Source: Burkholderiales bacterium (GTDB taxonomy: Bacteria > Pseudomonadota > Gammaproteobacteria > Burkholderiales > Burkholderiaceae_A). Taken from it: a DNA stretch of 64,000 nt. The notes under the pieces are model-generated. The model ran no database searches. It was not told where the DNA came from and saw only the letters and a program-made list of their open reading frames with translations. This document shows, one piece after another, positions 36,231 to 45,800 of the stretch (position 1 is its first letter; every line of letters begins with the position of its first letter). The translations under genes were made by a program, and so were the position numbers. The stretch spans positions 1 to 64,000 of the forward strand of contig JAIXOP010000007.1 in assembly GCA_027486725.1 (NCBI GenBank), given 5' to 3'.

Positions 36231-36231
36231 G

Positions 36232-38679
36232 ATGAGCAAACCCAGCCAGCTGTCTGCCGAGCGCACGACCACCCCGATGCTTCCCTTGCGGGATGTGGTC
36301 GTCTTTCCGCAGATGGTGATCCCGCTGTTTGTGGGCCGCCCCAAGTCCATCAAGGCCATGGAGCGCGCGATGGAAACGGGCAGCCACATCCTCCTGGTGG
36401 CGCAACGTTCGGCCAGCCAGGACGACCCAACCATGGCCGAGATCTACGACATTGGCTGCCTCGCCAGCATCCTGCAGATGTTGAAGCTCCCCGACGGCAC
36501 CGTGAAGGTTCTGGTCGAGGGCAGCCAGCGCGCTCGGCTTTTGGGCATGACCGACACCGGCGAGTACCTTCTGGCCGAATGCATGCCGCTGGTGCTGGAA
36601 GAGGAGGAGAGCCCGGAGATCGAGGCCCTGCGTCGAACCCTTCTCACCCAGTTCGATCAGTTCGTCAAACTCAACAAAAAGATTCCTGCCGAAATCCTCA
36701 GCAGCCTGGTGAGCATCGAGGGCGCCGGCCGCATGGCCGACACCATCGCCGCCCACCTGCCCATGCGGCTGGAGCAGAAGCAGGAGGTGCTCGAGGTGCT
36801 GCCTGTGGCAGACCGTCTGGAGCGCCTGCTGTCGCTGATCGAAAATGAGCTCGACATCCTCCAGGTGGAAAAGCGCATCCGCGGCCGCGTGAAGCGGCAA
36901 ATGGAAAAAAGCCAGCGCGAGTACTACCTCAACGAGCAGGTCAAGGCCATCCAGAAGGAGCTGGGCGAGGGCGAGGACGGCGAACTCGACGAGCTCGAGA
37001 AGAAGATCAAGGCCGCGCGCATGCCCAAGGAGGCTCGCGACAAGACCCTGGGCGAGCTCAAGAAGCTGCGAATGATGTCGCCAATGTCGGCCGAGGCCAC
37101 CGTGGTGCGCAACTACATCGACACCCTGGTGGCCCTGCCTTGGAAGAAAAAAAGCAAGGTCAACACCAACCTCGCCGATGCCGAGGCCCTGCTCGAGACC
37201 GAGCATTTTGGTCTCGACAAGGTCAAAGAGCGCATCCTCGAGGCGCTGGCGGTGCAGCAGCGGGTCGACAAGGTGAAGGCACCCATCCTCTGCCTGGTGG
37301 GCCCCCCGGGCGTGGGCAAGACCTCGCTGGGCCAGAGCATTGCCCGCGCGACCAACCGCAAATTCGTGCGCATGGCCCTGGGCGGGGTGCGCGATGAGTC
37401 CGAAATCCGCGGCCACCGCCGCACCTACATTGGCTCCATGCCTGGCAAGATCCTCACCAGCCTCAGCAAGGTCGGCACGCGCAATCCGCTCTTCCTGCTC
37501 GATGAGGTCGACAAGATGGGCATGGACTACCGGGGCGACCCCGCCAGCGCGCTGCTCGAGGTGCTCGACCCGGAGCAGAACCATGCCTTCATTGATCACT
37601 ACGCCGAGGTGGAGTTCGACCTCTCCGATGTGATGTTTGTGGCCACCGCCAACTCGCTCAACATCCCCCCAGCCCTGCTGGATCGGATGGAGGTGATTCG
37701 CCTGTCGGGCTACACGGAAGAAGAGAAGGTCAATATTGCCCAGCGCTATCTGCTGCCCAAGCAGATCAAGCTCACGGGACTCAAGGATTCCGAGATCGAG
37801 GTCGACGAGTCGGCCATCCGTGAAATCATTCGCAGCTACACGCGCGAGGCCGGAGTGCGCAGCCTCGAGCGGGAAATCTCCAAAATCTGCCGCAAGGTGG
37901 TGCGCCGGGTTCTCTTGGCCGCAGGCAAGGAGAGTCTCCCCATTCGGATCGATGCCCAGGTGATCGGCGACTTCCTGGGGGTGAAGAAGTACACCTTCGG
38001 CGTGGCCGAGAAGGACGATCAGGTGGGCGAGGTGACCGGCCTGGCCTGGACCGAAGTGGGCGGAGAGCTGCTGATGATTGAGGCGGCGGTGATGCCCGGC
38101 AAGGGCCAAATCACCCGCACCGGTTCGCTGGGCGATGTGATGAAGGAGTCGGTCGAGGCCGCACGCTCCGTGGTGCGCAGCCGCTCGGCCAAGCTGGGCA
38201 TTCCCACCTCGGCCTTCGAGAAGAAAGACATCCACATCCATGCCCCCGAGGGCGCCACGCCCAAAGACGGCCCCAGCGCCGGCATTGCCATGACCACGGC
38301 GATGGTCTCGGCGCTTACCGGCATTCCGGTGAAGGCCACGGTGGCCATGACCGGAGAGATCACCCTGCGCGGTGAGGTGCTGCAGATTGGTGGCTTGAAG
38401 GAGAAGCTTCTCGCAGCGCACCGCGGTGGCATCCAAAAGGTGCTCATCCCCGAGCAGAACGTCCGCGACCTCGCGGAGATTCCCGATCTTGTGAAGAACG
38501 CTTTGGAGATTGTCCCGGTGCGCTGGATCGACCAGGTGCTGGAGCATGCATTGGCTCGGGCACCCGTGCCGCTGACCGAAGAGGAGATCGCCGCAGGCCT
38601 TCGCGCCTCGGAGGCAGCCAAGGTCGACGCCCTCAAGGCCGACACGTTGAAGGCCGATGGACCGCCTTCCATGCACTGA
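36232..38679 (+). CDS. lon: ATP-dependent protease Lon
   Basis: An 815-residue AAA+ protease degrading damaged and regulatory proteins. The N-terminal substrate domain starts TTPMLPLRDVVVFPQMVIPLFVGR. Walker A GPPGVGKTSL is near residue 357, Walker B PLFLLDEVDKMG. The catalytic Ser682 is in KDGPSAGIAM and Lys725 in GGLKEKLLAA. I use the ATG at 36232, not the GTG at 36223 that overlaps the clpX stop region. A short hydrophilic tail (KVDALKADTLKADGPPSMH) with a KADxLKAD repeat ends the chain. Confidence 0.97.
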   Translation: MSKPSQLSAERTTTPMLPLRDVVVFPQMVIPLFVGRPKSIKAMERAMETGSHILLVAQRSASQDDPTMAEIYDIGCLASILQMLKLPDGTVKVLVEGSQRARLLGMTDTGEYLLAECMPLVLEEEESPEIEALRRTLLTQFDQFVKLNKKIPAEILSSLVSIEGAGRMADTIAAHLPMRLEQKQEVLEVLPVADRLERLLSLIENELDILQVEKRIRGRVKRQMEKSQREYYLNEQVKAIQKELGEGEDGELDELEKKIKAARMPKEARDKTLGELKKLRMMSPMSAEATVVRNYIDTLVALPWKKKSKVNTNLADAEALLETEHFGLDKVKERILEALAVQQRVDKVKAPILCLVGPPGVGKTSLGQSIARATNRKFVRMALGGVRDESEIRGHRRTYIGSMPGKILTSLSKVGTRNPLFLLDEVDKMGMDYRGDPASALLEVLDPEQNHAFIDHYAEVEFDLSDVMFVATANSLNIPPALLDRMEVIRLSGYTEEEKVNIAQRYLLPKQIKLTGLKDSEIEVDESAIREIIRSYTREAGVRSLEREISKICRKVVRRVLLAAGKESLPIRIDAQVIGDFLGVKKYTFGVAEKDDQVGEVTGLAWTEVGGELLMIEAAVMPGKGQITRTGSLGDVMKESVEAARSVVRSRSAKLGIPTSAFEKKDIHIHAPEGATPKDGPSAGIAMTTAMVSALTGIPVKATVAMTGEITLRGEVLQIGGLKEKLLAAHRGGIQKVLIPEQNVRDLAEIPDLVKNALEIVPVRWIDQVLEHALARAPVPLTEEEIAAGLRASEAAKVDALKADTLKADGPPSMH

Positions 38680-38691
38680 GGTCTCCCTCAT

Positions 38692-38720
38692 TTGCATGCC
38701 GATGGGTTCTTCACTAGAAT
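38692..38720 (+). promoter_or_regulatory. Candidate sigma-70 promoter for tRNA-Val
   Basis: TTGCAT (38692-38697), a 17-bp spacer, and TAGAAT (38715-38720) sit in the lon to tRNA-Val gap. Transcription would start near 38727, giving a leader of about 55 nt removed during tRNA maturation. It may also drive tRNA-Asp and ppiD. Confidence 0.55.
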
Positions 38721-38782
38721 TCCGCTCTTCGATGTTGCAGCGAAGCTTTCAGCCGACGTCAGTGAGTTGATGATTTCGTCTG

Positions 38783-38858
38783 GGGTGCTTAGCTCAGTTG
38801 GTAGAGCGGCGCCCTTACAAGGCGTAGGTCGGGAGTTCGAGCCTCTCAGCACCCACCA
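38783..38858 (+). tRNA. tRNA-Val (anticodon TAC)
   Basis: A 76-nt tRNA including encoded CCA: acceptor GGGTGCT pairs with AGCACCC, D-arm GCTCAGTTGGTAGAGC, anticodon stem-loop GCCCTTACAAGGC giving TAC, T-arm GGGAGTTCGAGCCTCTC (one mismatch-tolerant pairing). Confidence 0.97.
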
Positions 38859-38975
38859 CGCTGCAATATCTGTCGGTGGCGACCACTGTGCATGCCTCGG
38901 TGGTTGATCAGTCCGGCAGTGTTGGATTGCTGTTGATGTGAGTGTGGTTGTTTTGGTTTTGTGATGTTTGCGCGC

Positions 38976-39052
38976 GGAGCGGTAGTTCAGTTGGTTAGAA
39001 TACCGGCCTGTCACGCCGGGGGTCGCGGGTTCGAGCCCCGTCCGCTCCGCCA
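38976..39052 (+). tRNA. tRNA-Asp (anticodon GTC)
   Basis: A 77-nt tRNA including encoded CCA: acceptor GGAGCGG pairs with CCGCTCC with discriminator G, anticodon stem-loop CCGGCCTGTCACGCCGG giving GTC, T-arm CGGGTTCGAGCCCCG. It lies 117 bp after tRNA-Val and 15 bp before ppiD. Confidence 0.97.
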
Positions 39053-39067
39053 ACCTTCACAAATCCC

Positions 39068-40561
39068 ATGCTCAATACCATCCGGCAGTACCGCCGTCTC
39101 TTTCTCGGCATCCTCCTTCTCCTCATCCTCCCGTCGTTTGTCGTGGTCGGGGCATGGGATCTCGTTCCCTCGGGCAGCAACCCTCAGGCGGTGGCAGAGA
39201 TCGATGGCACACCCATCACCAAGACCGAGCTCAATCAGGTTCACGAGCGGCGCGTTGCCGAGCTGCTGACCCAGCTGGGCGGCGCTGTTCGCCGCGAGCA
39301 GCTCGAGACCGTGGCAGCCCGAGGAGCGACCCTCGAGCAAATCATTCAGGCCAAGCTGCTCAATGACATCGCCAGCGATGAGGGCCTCACGGTGTCCGAT
39401 TCGCGCATGCAGCAGGTGATCGCCCAGATTCCCGAGTTCCAGAAAAACGGCCGCTACGACTACGACCAGGCCAAGCTGGTCTTGCAGGATCAGGGCTACA
39501 CGCCCGCCAAGTTCGAGGCGGAGCTGCGTGGCCAGCTGGCGCGCGAACTTTTGCCGTACTGGGTATCGAGTGGGGCTGTCGCCCCGCGCAAGCTGGTGCG
39601 CAGGCTGGCCCAGTCGGAGTCCGAAGTTCGGGTGGTTCGTCTGCATCTGCTGACGCCGGCGATGGCCGGTGCGGTGGAGGTGACCGAGGACCAGATCAAT
39701 GCCGCTTACGAGGAAAGCCGCTCGAAGTTTCAACTGCCCGCCACCGTGGACGTGGATGTGCTGCTGTTGAAGACCGAGGGATCCGCTGCCCGGGCCGAGT
39801 CTTTCACCAACCTCGTGTTTGAGTCCCCCGAGTCGCTCAAGCCCGCCGCCGAGGCCCTGGGCCTCTCGGTGGTCCGCGTCCGCGGTCTCTCGGCCAACGG
39901 CACCATGGCCGACCCCAAGTCCGTCCCGGCCGAGGTTCGTTCCGCGGTGGCAAGCCCCGCGGCCCTCCAACAGCTCTTTGGTGAGGATGGTCCCGTGGCC
40001 AACGAGGCCAGCCGCCGCAGCAACACCGAGGCCCTGGAGGCTGCTCCTGGCGTGCTTTTGAGCATGCGCGTCGAGGCCGTTCAGGCCAGCCGCATCCAGC
40101 CGCTCTCCGAAGTCCGTGCGGCCCTGGTGCAGCGACTGCGGGACGACAAGGCCGCAGCCAAGCTTCTGGAGATGGCCGAGGGCTGGCGCAATGCGCCGAA
40201 CGGGTCTCTGCCGGGTGAGCGTCGCCTCGAACTGCGCCGCACCGACTCTGCGGCCCTGCAGGCCCTGGCACCCAACGACAAGGCGCTCGCTGGCCGCATC
40301 GCCAACGAGGTCTTTGGCGATCAACTCGTGCGGGGGCAGCGCTCGGTGGTGAGCCTCGGGAATTCTGTGTTGGCACTCGAGCTGTTGGATCAGCAGTGGG
40401 CCGGCGAGAGCGCTCCCGGCGTGGTGGCACAGCTGCGGCCCGTCATTGAGCTTCTCGAGCAGATCGATCGCAAGGCATCGCTGCCGGGCGTGATCCAGGC
40501 CGCCGAGGGCCCGCGCGGTGTGGAGCGGTTCCCATCCCGGCTGGAGCCCGAGACCCGCTGA
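39068..40561 (+). CDS. ppiD: PpiD-like periplasmic chaperone lacking a visible parvulin domain
   Basis: A 497-residue SurA_N/PpiD-type folding factor anchored by one N-terminal membrane helix (LFLGILLLLILPSFVVVGAW, residues 11-30). The SurA-like chaperone region follows (AVAEIDGTPITKTELNQ... FQKNGRYDYDQAKLVLQDQGYTPAKFEAEL). In typical PpiD (about 620-640 residues) a parvulin PPIase domain comes next. Here the chain goes from FQLPATVDVDVLLLKTE almost directly to SFTNLVFESPESLKPAAEALGL, which in homologs lies after it, so roughly 130 residues are missing. The C-terminal PpiC-like region is kept. Its position after lon and the tRNAs supports ppiD identity. Confidence 0.88.
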   Translation: MLNTIRQYRRLFLGILLLLILPSFVVVGAWDLVPSGSNPQAVAEIDGTPITKTELNQVHERRVAELLTQLGGAVRREQLETVAARGATLEQIIQAKLLNDIASDEGLTVSDSRMQQVIAQIPEFQKNGRYDYDQAKLVLQDQGYTPAKFEAELRGQLARELLPYWVSSGAVAPRKLVRRLAQSESEVRVVRLHLLTPAMAGAVEVTEDQINAAYEESRSKFQLPATVDVDVLLLKTEGSAARAESFTNLVFESPESLKPAAEALGLSVVRVRGLSANGTMADPKSVPAEVRSAVASPAALQQLFGEDGPVANEASRRSNTEALEAAPGVLLSMRVEAVQASRIQPLSEVRAALVQRLRDDKAAAKLLEMAEGWRNAPNGSLPGERRLELRRTDSAALQALAPNDKALAGRIANEVFGDQLVRGQRSVVSLGNSVLALELLDQQWAGESAPGVVAQLRPVIELLEQIDRKASLPGVIQAAEGPRGVERFPSRLEPETR

Positions 40562-40577
40562 TCGGGGGTCTGGGGGC

Positions 40578-41645
40578 TTAGGAGCCTGCCTGGGCGGCGG
40601 CGTTTGCCCAGGCCATCATCGACTCGGCGTCGATCCCCGTCAGGGCAATGGTGTTGCGGGTTTCCCATTGGCTGAAGTTTCGCGCCATGGAGCGGGCATA
40701 GCTGGGGTCGTAGTGGTGCACCAGCATGTCCGCCACAAACTCAGACCAGCGCGACTGTTCGACCAGGTCAAGCCAGCCCTCAAGGCGCTCGGCCCCTACG
40801 AGGGCATGCAGCTTCTTGAGCTGCGCCACCAGTGGCGCTGGATCGGCACGAAAATAATCGTAGTCCTCGCACAGCAGGGCCACCCGGTCTTCCAGGGGGA
40901 GCATCACCTCGAGGCATGGGCCTGCCCGCATGCGCTGGATCAGTGCCTCGGGGACCTGCACATTTCCAACCTTTCGGCTCTCCGACTCCACGAACACGGG
41001 GCGATGGGGATCGAAGGCCTGCAGGGCCTCCCAGAGCTGAGATTCGAACCATTTTTGTGAGGGCTGAGGAGCCATCGGGTCTGCGCCAAGGATCGAGCCA
41101 CGATGCCGTGCAATGCCCTCGAGGTCGAGCACCTGATGGCCACTGCGGGCCAGGGTCTGCAACAGCCGGGTTTTGCCGGTGCCCGTCAGGCCACAGACGA
41201 CGCGCAGATCGACCCGGGCGCAGAGCTCGGGCAGTTGGGCCACCACCGTGCGGCGAAATGAGCGATAGCCGCCCTCGAGGATGCTGACCCGCCAGCCGAC
41301 TTTGGCGAGCACATGGGCCATGGATCCGCTGCGGTTTCCACCCCGCCAGCAATAGATCAGAGGCCTCCAGTCCTTTGGCTTTGCGGCGAGAAATCCTTCC
41401 AGGGCCTCAGCGATGCGTCGCGAGGCATAGGCTGCCCCCAAACGCCGAGCAGCAAAGGGATCCGAGGCATGCAGGGTGCCCACTTCGGCATGCTCTATTT
41501 GACTCAATACCGGCAGTGAGAGCGCACCAGGGATGTGGTCGATTTCGTACTCGTAAGGCGTTCTGACATCCAGAATCGCGTCGAATCGACGATAACCAGC
41601 AGCAATCGCTTCTACGCCAATTTGTTGAGGGTTATCTGCCGCCAT
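40578..41645 (-). CDS. mnmH: tRNA 2-selenouridine synthase
   Basis: A 355-residue enzyme that converts 2-thiouridine to 2-selenouridine at tRNA position 34, via a geranylated intermediate. An N-terminal rhodanese domain carries the catalytic Cys99 in IYCWRGGNRSGS, followed by a P-loop domain (GLTGTGKTRLL). I start it at 41645, just before the rhodanese domain; a GTG seven codons upstream is also possible. The ATG lies in a CATG shared with the divergent DUF1178 start. No selD is in the window. Its 3' end converges with ppiD, 16 bp away. Confidence 0.92.
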   Translation of the reverse strand: MAADNPQQIGVEAIAAGYRRFDAILDVRTPYEYEIDHIPGALSLPVLSQIEHAEVGTLHASDPFAARRLGAAYASRRIAEALEGFLAAKPKDWRPLIYCWRGGNRSGSMAHVLAKVGWRVSILEGGYRSFRRTVVAQLPELCARVDLRVVCGLTGTGKTRLLQTLARSGHQVLDLEGIARHRGSILGADPMAPQPSQKWFESQLWEALQAFDPHRPVFVESESRKVGNVQVPEALIQRMRAGPCLEVMLPLEDRVALLCEDYDYFRADPAPLVAQLKKLHALVGAERLEGWLDLVEQSRWSEFVADMLVHHYDPSYARSMARNFSQWETRNTIALTGIDAESMMAWANAAAQAGS

Positions 41646-42054
41646 GTCTGCTTTCAAAGTATTCACACTGCAATGCCACCAGGGGCACTTCTTCGAGGGC
41701 TGGTTCCCCAGCCAAGACGCCTTCGATGGACAGGTCCACCATCAGCAGATTGGGTGCCCGACCTGCCTGAGCCGCAAGGTCTGGGTGGCCCATGTGGGGG
41801 AGGTTGCCGCATTCCAGCCCATCGATGCGCTGGTCGCCGAAGACAGTCTGCACCCAGTACACGACGAAATCACCGCGGCCCGGGCCGCCATCTTACGTCT
41901 GCAGCAACGAATTGTTGAGGCGACGCAGGCGCACCGTGCTGCGTTGGAGGACTCCGGCCTCGCGGGGGTTTCGCCAAACGCATCTGGCACCAACAGCACC
42001 AGCACTGCCGGCCCGAATCCGGCTGCGGGCTGGGGCGAGGGCCAGCTCCACTAA
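41644..42054 (+). CDS. DUF1178 family protein
   Basis: A 136-residue protein of the DUF1178 family: FKVFTLQCHQGHFFEGWFPSQDAFDGQ, then GCPTC, forming a putative zinc ribbon from Cys11, His15, Cys38 and Cys41. The C-terminus is a low-complexity tail rich in Ser, Thr and Gly. The function is not known. It is divergent from mnmH with overlapping start codons (CATG at 41643-41646), leaving no intergenic promoter. A weak GAGGG ribosome site lies 14 bp upstream, which makes the exact start less certain. Confidence 0.8.
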   Translation: MSAFKVFTLQCHQGHFFEGWFPSQDAFDGQVHHQQIGCPTCLSRKVWVAHVGEVAAFQPIDALVAEDSLHPVHDEITAARAAILRLQQRIVEATQAHRAALEDSGLAGVSPNASGTNSTSTAGPNPAAGWGEGQLH

Positions 42055-42125
42055 ACCAGCCCCAGGCGGGTTGCCGACGCCGCCCGACAGGGGGCTGTCC
42101 TTCGGTGGGGTTGCCTCCTGCGGGG

Positions 42126-42833
42126 TCAACTCCCGCGGGCCTTGGGCGCGTCTTGGGGAATGTTGAAGAGCACGGCCTTGGCCTTGTCGTCGGTGAGGGG
42201 GCGCCGAAGGTCGGACATCACCGCCATGCCCCGCTGCACAGCCGGTCGAGCGCCCATGGTCGCCATCCACGCAGCCACCGCTGGGAACTCACTCAGGTCG
42301 ACCCCCTGTTTGTCATGGGAGCAGGCCCAGGGATAGAGGGCAATGTCGGCGATGGTGTAGGTGCCCGCGGCGACCCAGCCGCCAGTCGACTGCAGGCGCC
42401 GATCCAACACGCCATACAGCCGTCGCGCCTCTTCGGTGTAGCGGCGAATCGCGTAGGGGATGGGCTCCGGTGCATAGACCCGAAAGTGGTGCGTCTGGCC
42501 CAGCATGGGGCCAAAGCCGCCCATTTGAAACATGAGCCACTGCAGCACCTCCCAGCGCTCGGCATCGGTTCGCCCCAGAAGCCGGCCGGTCTTTCCGCTG
42601 AGGTAGCAAAGGATGGCGCCCGACTCGAACAGGGAGATGGGCCTGCCGTCGGGACCATCATCGTCCACGATGGCGGGGATCTTGTTGTTGGGACTGATGC
42701 GCAGAAACTCCGGCTGGAATTGGTCGCCCTGACCGATGTCGATGGGATGGGCGCGGTAGGCCAGGCCAAGCTCCTCGAGGGCGATCGTGACTTTCTTGCC
42801 GTTGGGGGTTGGCCAGCTGTAGAGGTCGATCAT
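42126..42833 (-). CDS. Glutathione S-transferase, YfcG/YghU (Nu) type
   Basis: A 235-residue glutathione transferase family protein. The N-terminal thioredoxin-like domain starts MIDLYSWPTPNGKKVTIALEE, with the TPNG motif used by Nu-class enzymes that act as disulfide-bond oxidoreductases rather than conjugating transferases. NNKIPAIVDDDGPDGRPISLFESGAILCYL binds glutathione. The C-terminal helical domain has WLMFQMGGFGPMLGQTHHF and TIADIALYPW. It is encoded 18 bp after prmB on the same strand. Confidence 0.9.
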   Translation of the reverse strand: MIDLYSWPTPNGKKVTIALEELGLAYRAHPIDIGQGDQFQPEFLRISPNNKIPAIVDDDGPDGRPISLFESGAILCYLSGKTGRLLGRTDAERWEVLQWLMFQMGGFGPMLGQTHHFRVYAPEPIPYAIRRYTEEARRLYGVLDRRLQSTGGWVAAGTYTIADIALYPWACSHDKQGVDLSEFPAVAAWMATMGARPAVQRGMAVMSDLRRPLTDDKAKAVLFNIPQDAPKARGS

Positions 42834-42851
42834 GGTCGTCTCCGGTGTGGG

Positions 42852-43766
42852 TTAGGGATGTTCGGGGGAGGGCATGCCAACCCACAGCACTGCACGCTCT
42901 TGGGCGGGCGCATCGAGCCAGTCGAAGTCGCAGTTGGCGGGAAGCAGTCGGAGCAGCGGATCGACGGACTCCGCCTCGCGCCCCACCTCCAGCAGCAGCT
43001 GCCCCCCGGGGCGCAGCCGCTGCCCCAAAGAGCGCAGGATCTGCTCCACGATGTCCATGCCCAGCTCGCCCGCAAAGTGGGCCATGGCGGGCTCGGCGCG
43101 GAACTCCGGCGGAAACCGGGGCGCAGCGGTGGTGGGCACATACGGGGGGTTGCAGACAATCAAGTCGAACTGCTGGGGATCGGTGTCGCGCAGTGCCGAC
43201 CAGAGGTCACCGCAGCGCAGGCGAATGCGATCGCCCAGGCCGTGGCGGGACAGATTGAGGGAGGCGAGCTCGAGGGCATCGGTGGACAGGTCGGCTGCCC
43301 AGACCTCGGCCTCGGGATAGGCCATGGCCGCGATGACCGCCAGGGAGCCCCCGCCCGTGCAGAGGTCCAAGATCTTCGGGGTGGGGCAGTGGTCCAGCGA
43401 GATCTCGCCTTCGGCCAGGGGAAAGGCAAGGAATGAGCGCGGAATGATGGCGCGCGCATCGGACGAAAATGGAATCCCGGCCAGCCAGGCCTCGCCCAAG
43501 ATGTAAGCCGTGGGAATGCGTTGGGTCAGCCGTTGCTCCGCGGCATCGCGCAGCCGCTGCGACTGCTCAATGCTTGGGGTCGGGAGGTCGGCGGGGTCGG
43601 CATCGAGCTCGGCGCCCAGGGTCCCCAGCACCAGCCAGTGGGCCTCGTCGCAGGCGTTCCAGCAGCCCTGCCCCAGGGCGGCATCGCTGTCCTCGAGGGC
43701 AAGCTCAACGGCCCGAACCCAGTCGGCCACCGCCGCACCGGGGGCAGGAAGAGCCACCGTGCTCAC
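42852..43766 (-). CDS. prmB: Ribosomal protein L3 glutamine N5-methyltransferase
   Basis: A 304-residue SAM methyltransferase that modifies Gln150 of ribosomal protein L3. The catalytic NPPY motif is in DLIVCNPPYVPTTA and the SAM motif in ILDLCTGGGSLAVIAAMAYPEAEVWAADLS. Its N-terminal helical domain and length fit PrmB better than PrmC: the RIPTAYILGEAWLAGIPF segment is characteristic. It lies 9 bp downstream of dapE in a minus-strand operon. Confidence 0.92.
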   Translation of the reverse strand: MSTVALPAPGAAVADWVRAVELALEDSDAALGQGCWNACDEAHWLVLGTLGAELDADPADLPTPSIEQSQRLRDAAEQRLTQRIPTAYILGEAWLAGIPFSSDARAIIPRSFLAFPLAEGEISLDHCPTPKILDLCTGGGSLAVIAAMAYPEAEVWAADLSTDALELASLNLSRHGLGDRIRLRCGDLWSALRDTDPQQFDLIVCNPPYVPTTAAPRFPPEFRAEPAMAHFAGELGMDIVEQILRSLGQRLRPGGQLLLEVGREAESVDPLLRLLPANCDFDWLDAPAQERAVLWVGMPSPEHP

Positions 43767-43775
43767 GATGCAGAT

Positions 43776-44930
43776 CTAGGCGGAGCGCGACGGCAGAAGA
43801 CCGCGCAGCGCCGCCAGATAGATGTCGGCCAGGGGTTCCAGGTCGACCAGGGCGATGCGCTCGTCGATCTGGTGGATGGTGGCGTTGGGGGGGCCAAACT
43901 CAATCACCTCGCGGCAGTGCTTGGCGATGAAGCGGCCATCGGAGGTGCCACCGGTGGTGGAGAGTTCGGCCTGCATACCCGTAACACTGCGAATGGCTGT
44001 CTGCATGACCTCGCAGAGGGTGCCCGCGGGGGTGAGGTAGGGGTCGCCCCCGAGGTTCCAGTCGATCTCAAAGCGCAGGTCGTGCCGGTGAAGCACCGCC
44101 TCCAGCCGCTGACGCAGCGCTTCGGGCGTGCTCACAGTGGCGAAGCGAAAGTTGAAGTCGGCCTCGAGAACGCCAGGGATCACATTGCCCGCACCGGTGC
44201 CAGACTTCAGATTGGAGACCTGCCAGGAGGTGGCGGGGAAGTATTGGTTGCCGTCGTCCCAGACCACCGCAGCGAGCTCTGCCAGGGCGGGGGCGAATCG
44301 ATGGATGGGGTTCTCGGCCAGATGGGGATAGGCGATGTGCCCCTGCTTGCCAAAGACCCGCAGCTTTCCCGACAGGGAGCCACGGCGGCCGTTCTTGATG
44401 GTGTCGCCGAGGGCCTGGCTCGAGGTCGGCTCACCGATGATGCAGTAGTTGAGCGGCTCACCTCGATGGGCCAGGGTGCGCAGCACCTGCACGGTGCCGT
44501 CGATCGCTGGCCCCTCCTCGTCGGAGGTGATGAGAAATGCGATGCGGCCCGAAAATCGGGGCTGCTCGACGCAGAAGGCCTCGACCGCAACCACCATCGC
44601 CGCCAGGGAGCTCTTCATGTCGGAGGCGCCGCGCCCCCAGAGAAAGCCCTCGGCAAGGTCTGCGGAGAAGGGCGCGTGGGTCCAACGGTCCAGGGGTCCT
44701 GTGGGCACCACATCGGTGTGACCGGCCAGGACCACGGTGGGCCCGGGACTGCCGCCCTCGCGCACTGCCCAGAGGTTGGTCACATCGCCAAACACCATCG
44801 GCTCGCAGACAAAACCCAGAGGCGCCAGACGGGATGCAATCAGGCCGCAGCAGCCCTGGTCATCGGGCGTGACCGAGGGCAGCCGAATCAATGCTTGGGC
44901 GAGCTCGAGGGTGGCTTGGGCGGTGGACAT
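43776..44930 (-). CDS. dapE: Succinyl-diaminopimelate desuccinylase
   Basis: A 384-residue di-zinc M20 peptidase-family enzyme of lysine and diaminopimelate synthesis. Metal-binding and catalytic residues lie in [20 protein letters not shown] (bridging Asp), TSDEEGPA (catalytic Glu pair) and the C-terminal [14 protein letters not shown] His. I start it at MSTAQATLE (44930); the frame is open further upstream but that part overlaps the dapD spacer and has no homologous look. It acts one step after DapD/DapC. Confidence 0.94.
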   Translation of the reverse strand: MSTAQATLELAQALIRLPSVTPDDQGCCGLIASRLAPLGFVCEPMVFGDVTNLWAVREGGSPGPTVVLAGHTDVVPTGPLDRWTHAPFSADLAEGFLWGRGASDMKSSLAAMVVAVEAFCVEQPRFSGRIAFLITSDEEGPAIDGTVQVLRTLAHRGEPLNYCIIGEPTSSQALGDTIKNGRRGSLSGKLRVFGKQGHIAYPHLAENPIHRFAPALAELAAVVWDDGNQYFPATSWQVSNLKSGTGAGNVIPGVLEADFNFRFATVSTPEALRQRLEAVLHRHDLRFEIDWNLGGDPYLTPAGTLCEVMQTAIRSVTGMQAELSTTGGTSDGRFIAKHCREVIEFGPPNATIHQIDERIALVDLEPLADIYLAALRGLLPSRSA

Positions 44931-44958
44931 GGGTGGCGGCGTGGGTGAATGTTGACGG

Positions 44959-45792
44959 TCAGCCCGCGTCGCGCAGGAGGTCGTTGATGGCGGTTTTGGA
45001 GCGCGTCTGCGCATCCACGCGCTTCACGATCACCGCGCAGTTGAGGCTGTACTTGCCGTCGGCCGAGGGCAGGGACCCGGAGACCACGACACTTCCGGCC
45101 GGCACGCGGCCCTGGATGATTTCGCCGGTGGTGCGGTCGTAGATTTTGGTCGACTGCCCGATGAACACGCCCATCGAGATCACGCTGTTCTCTTCAACGA
45201 TGACGCCCTCGACGATCTCCGAGCGGGCACCGATGAAGCAGTTGTCTTCAATGATGGTGGGGTTGGCCTGCAGCGGCTCCAGCACGCCACCGATGCCCAC
45301 ACCGCCCGAGAGGTGGACGTTCTTGCCGATCTGAGCGCAGGAACCCACCGTGGCCCAGGTGTCGACCATGGTGCCGCTGTCTACATAGGCGCCGATGTTC
45401 ACGTAGCTGGGCATCAAAACGGTGTTGGGCGCGATGTAGGACCCGCGCCGGGCGACGGCCGGGGGCACCACGCGCACACCGGAGGCCGCCAGGGCCTCGG
45501 GGCTCATGCCACCAAACTTGGTCTCGACCTTGTCGTAGAAGGTCAGCTCGCCCGCCTGCATGGGGCGGTTGGGCGAGAGCCGGAAGGACAAGAGCACGGC
45601 TTTTTTGATCCACTGGTGGACCTGCCACTGGCCATCGCGCTTTTCGGCCACGCGCAGTTCGCCTTGGTCGAGGCGGGCGATGACTTCGGCCACGGCGGCC
45701 TTGACCTCAGCACTGGCCTGACTGGGAGAGATGTCGGCCCGCTGCTCCCAGGCAGCGTCGATGGTGGATTCGAGGGGGTTGGTCATCAGCAT
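44959..45792 (-). CDS. dapD: Tetrahydrodipicolinate N-succinyltransferase
   Basis: A 277-residue left-handed beta-helix acyltransferase, adding succinate to tetrahydrodipicolinate. Hexapeptide repeats run through the middle ([73 protein letters not shown]). The N-terminal domain begins [19 protein letters not shown]. The start is either the ATG at 45792 or the one at 45786; GGAA five bases upstream slightly favours 45792. It is 28 bp before dapE. Confidence 0.95.
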   Translation of the reverse strand: MLMTNPLESTIDAAWEQRADISPSQASAEVKAAVAEVIARLDQGELRVAEKRDGQWQVHQWIKKAVLLSFRLSPNRPMQAGELTFYDKVETKFGGMSPEALAASGVRVVPPAVARRGSYIAPNTVLMPSYVNIGAYVDSGTMVDTWATVGSCAQIGKNVHLSGGVGIGGVLEPLQANPTIIEDNCFIGARSEIVEGVIVEENSVISMGVFIGQSTKIYDRTTGEIIQGRVPAGSVVVSGSLPSADGKYSLNCAVIVKRVDAQTRSKTAINDLLRDAG

Positions 45793-45800
45793 GTCGGTTC

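Noticed and set aside
36148-38697. An 849-codon open frame on the minus strand opposite lon
   Set aside because: Shadow frame of lon; no family motifs and no independent start signal.
42086-42099. GACAG-GGGG-CTGTC hairpin between the DUF1178 gene and the convergent glutathione transferase gene
   Set aside because: A 5-bp stem with no T tract on either strand; too weak to call a terminator.
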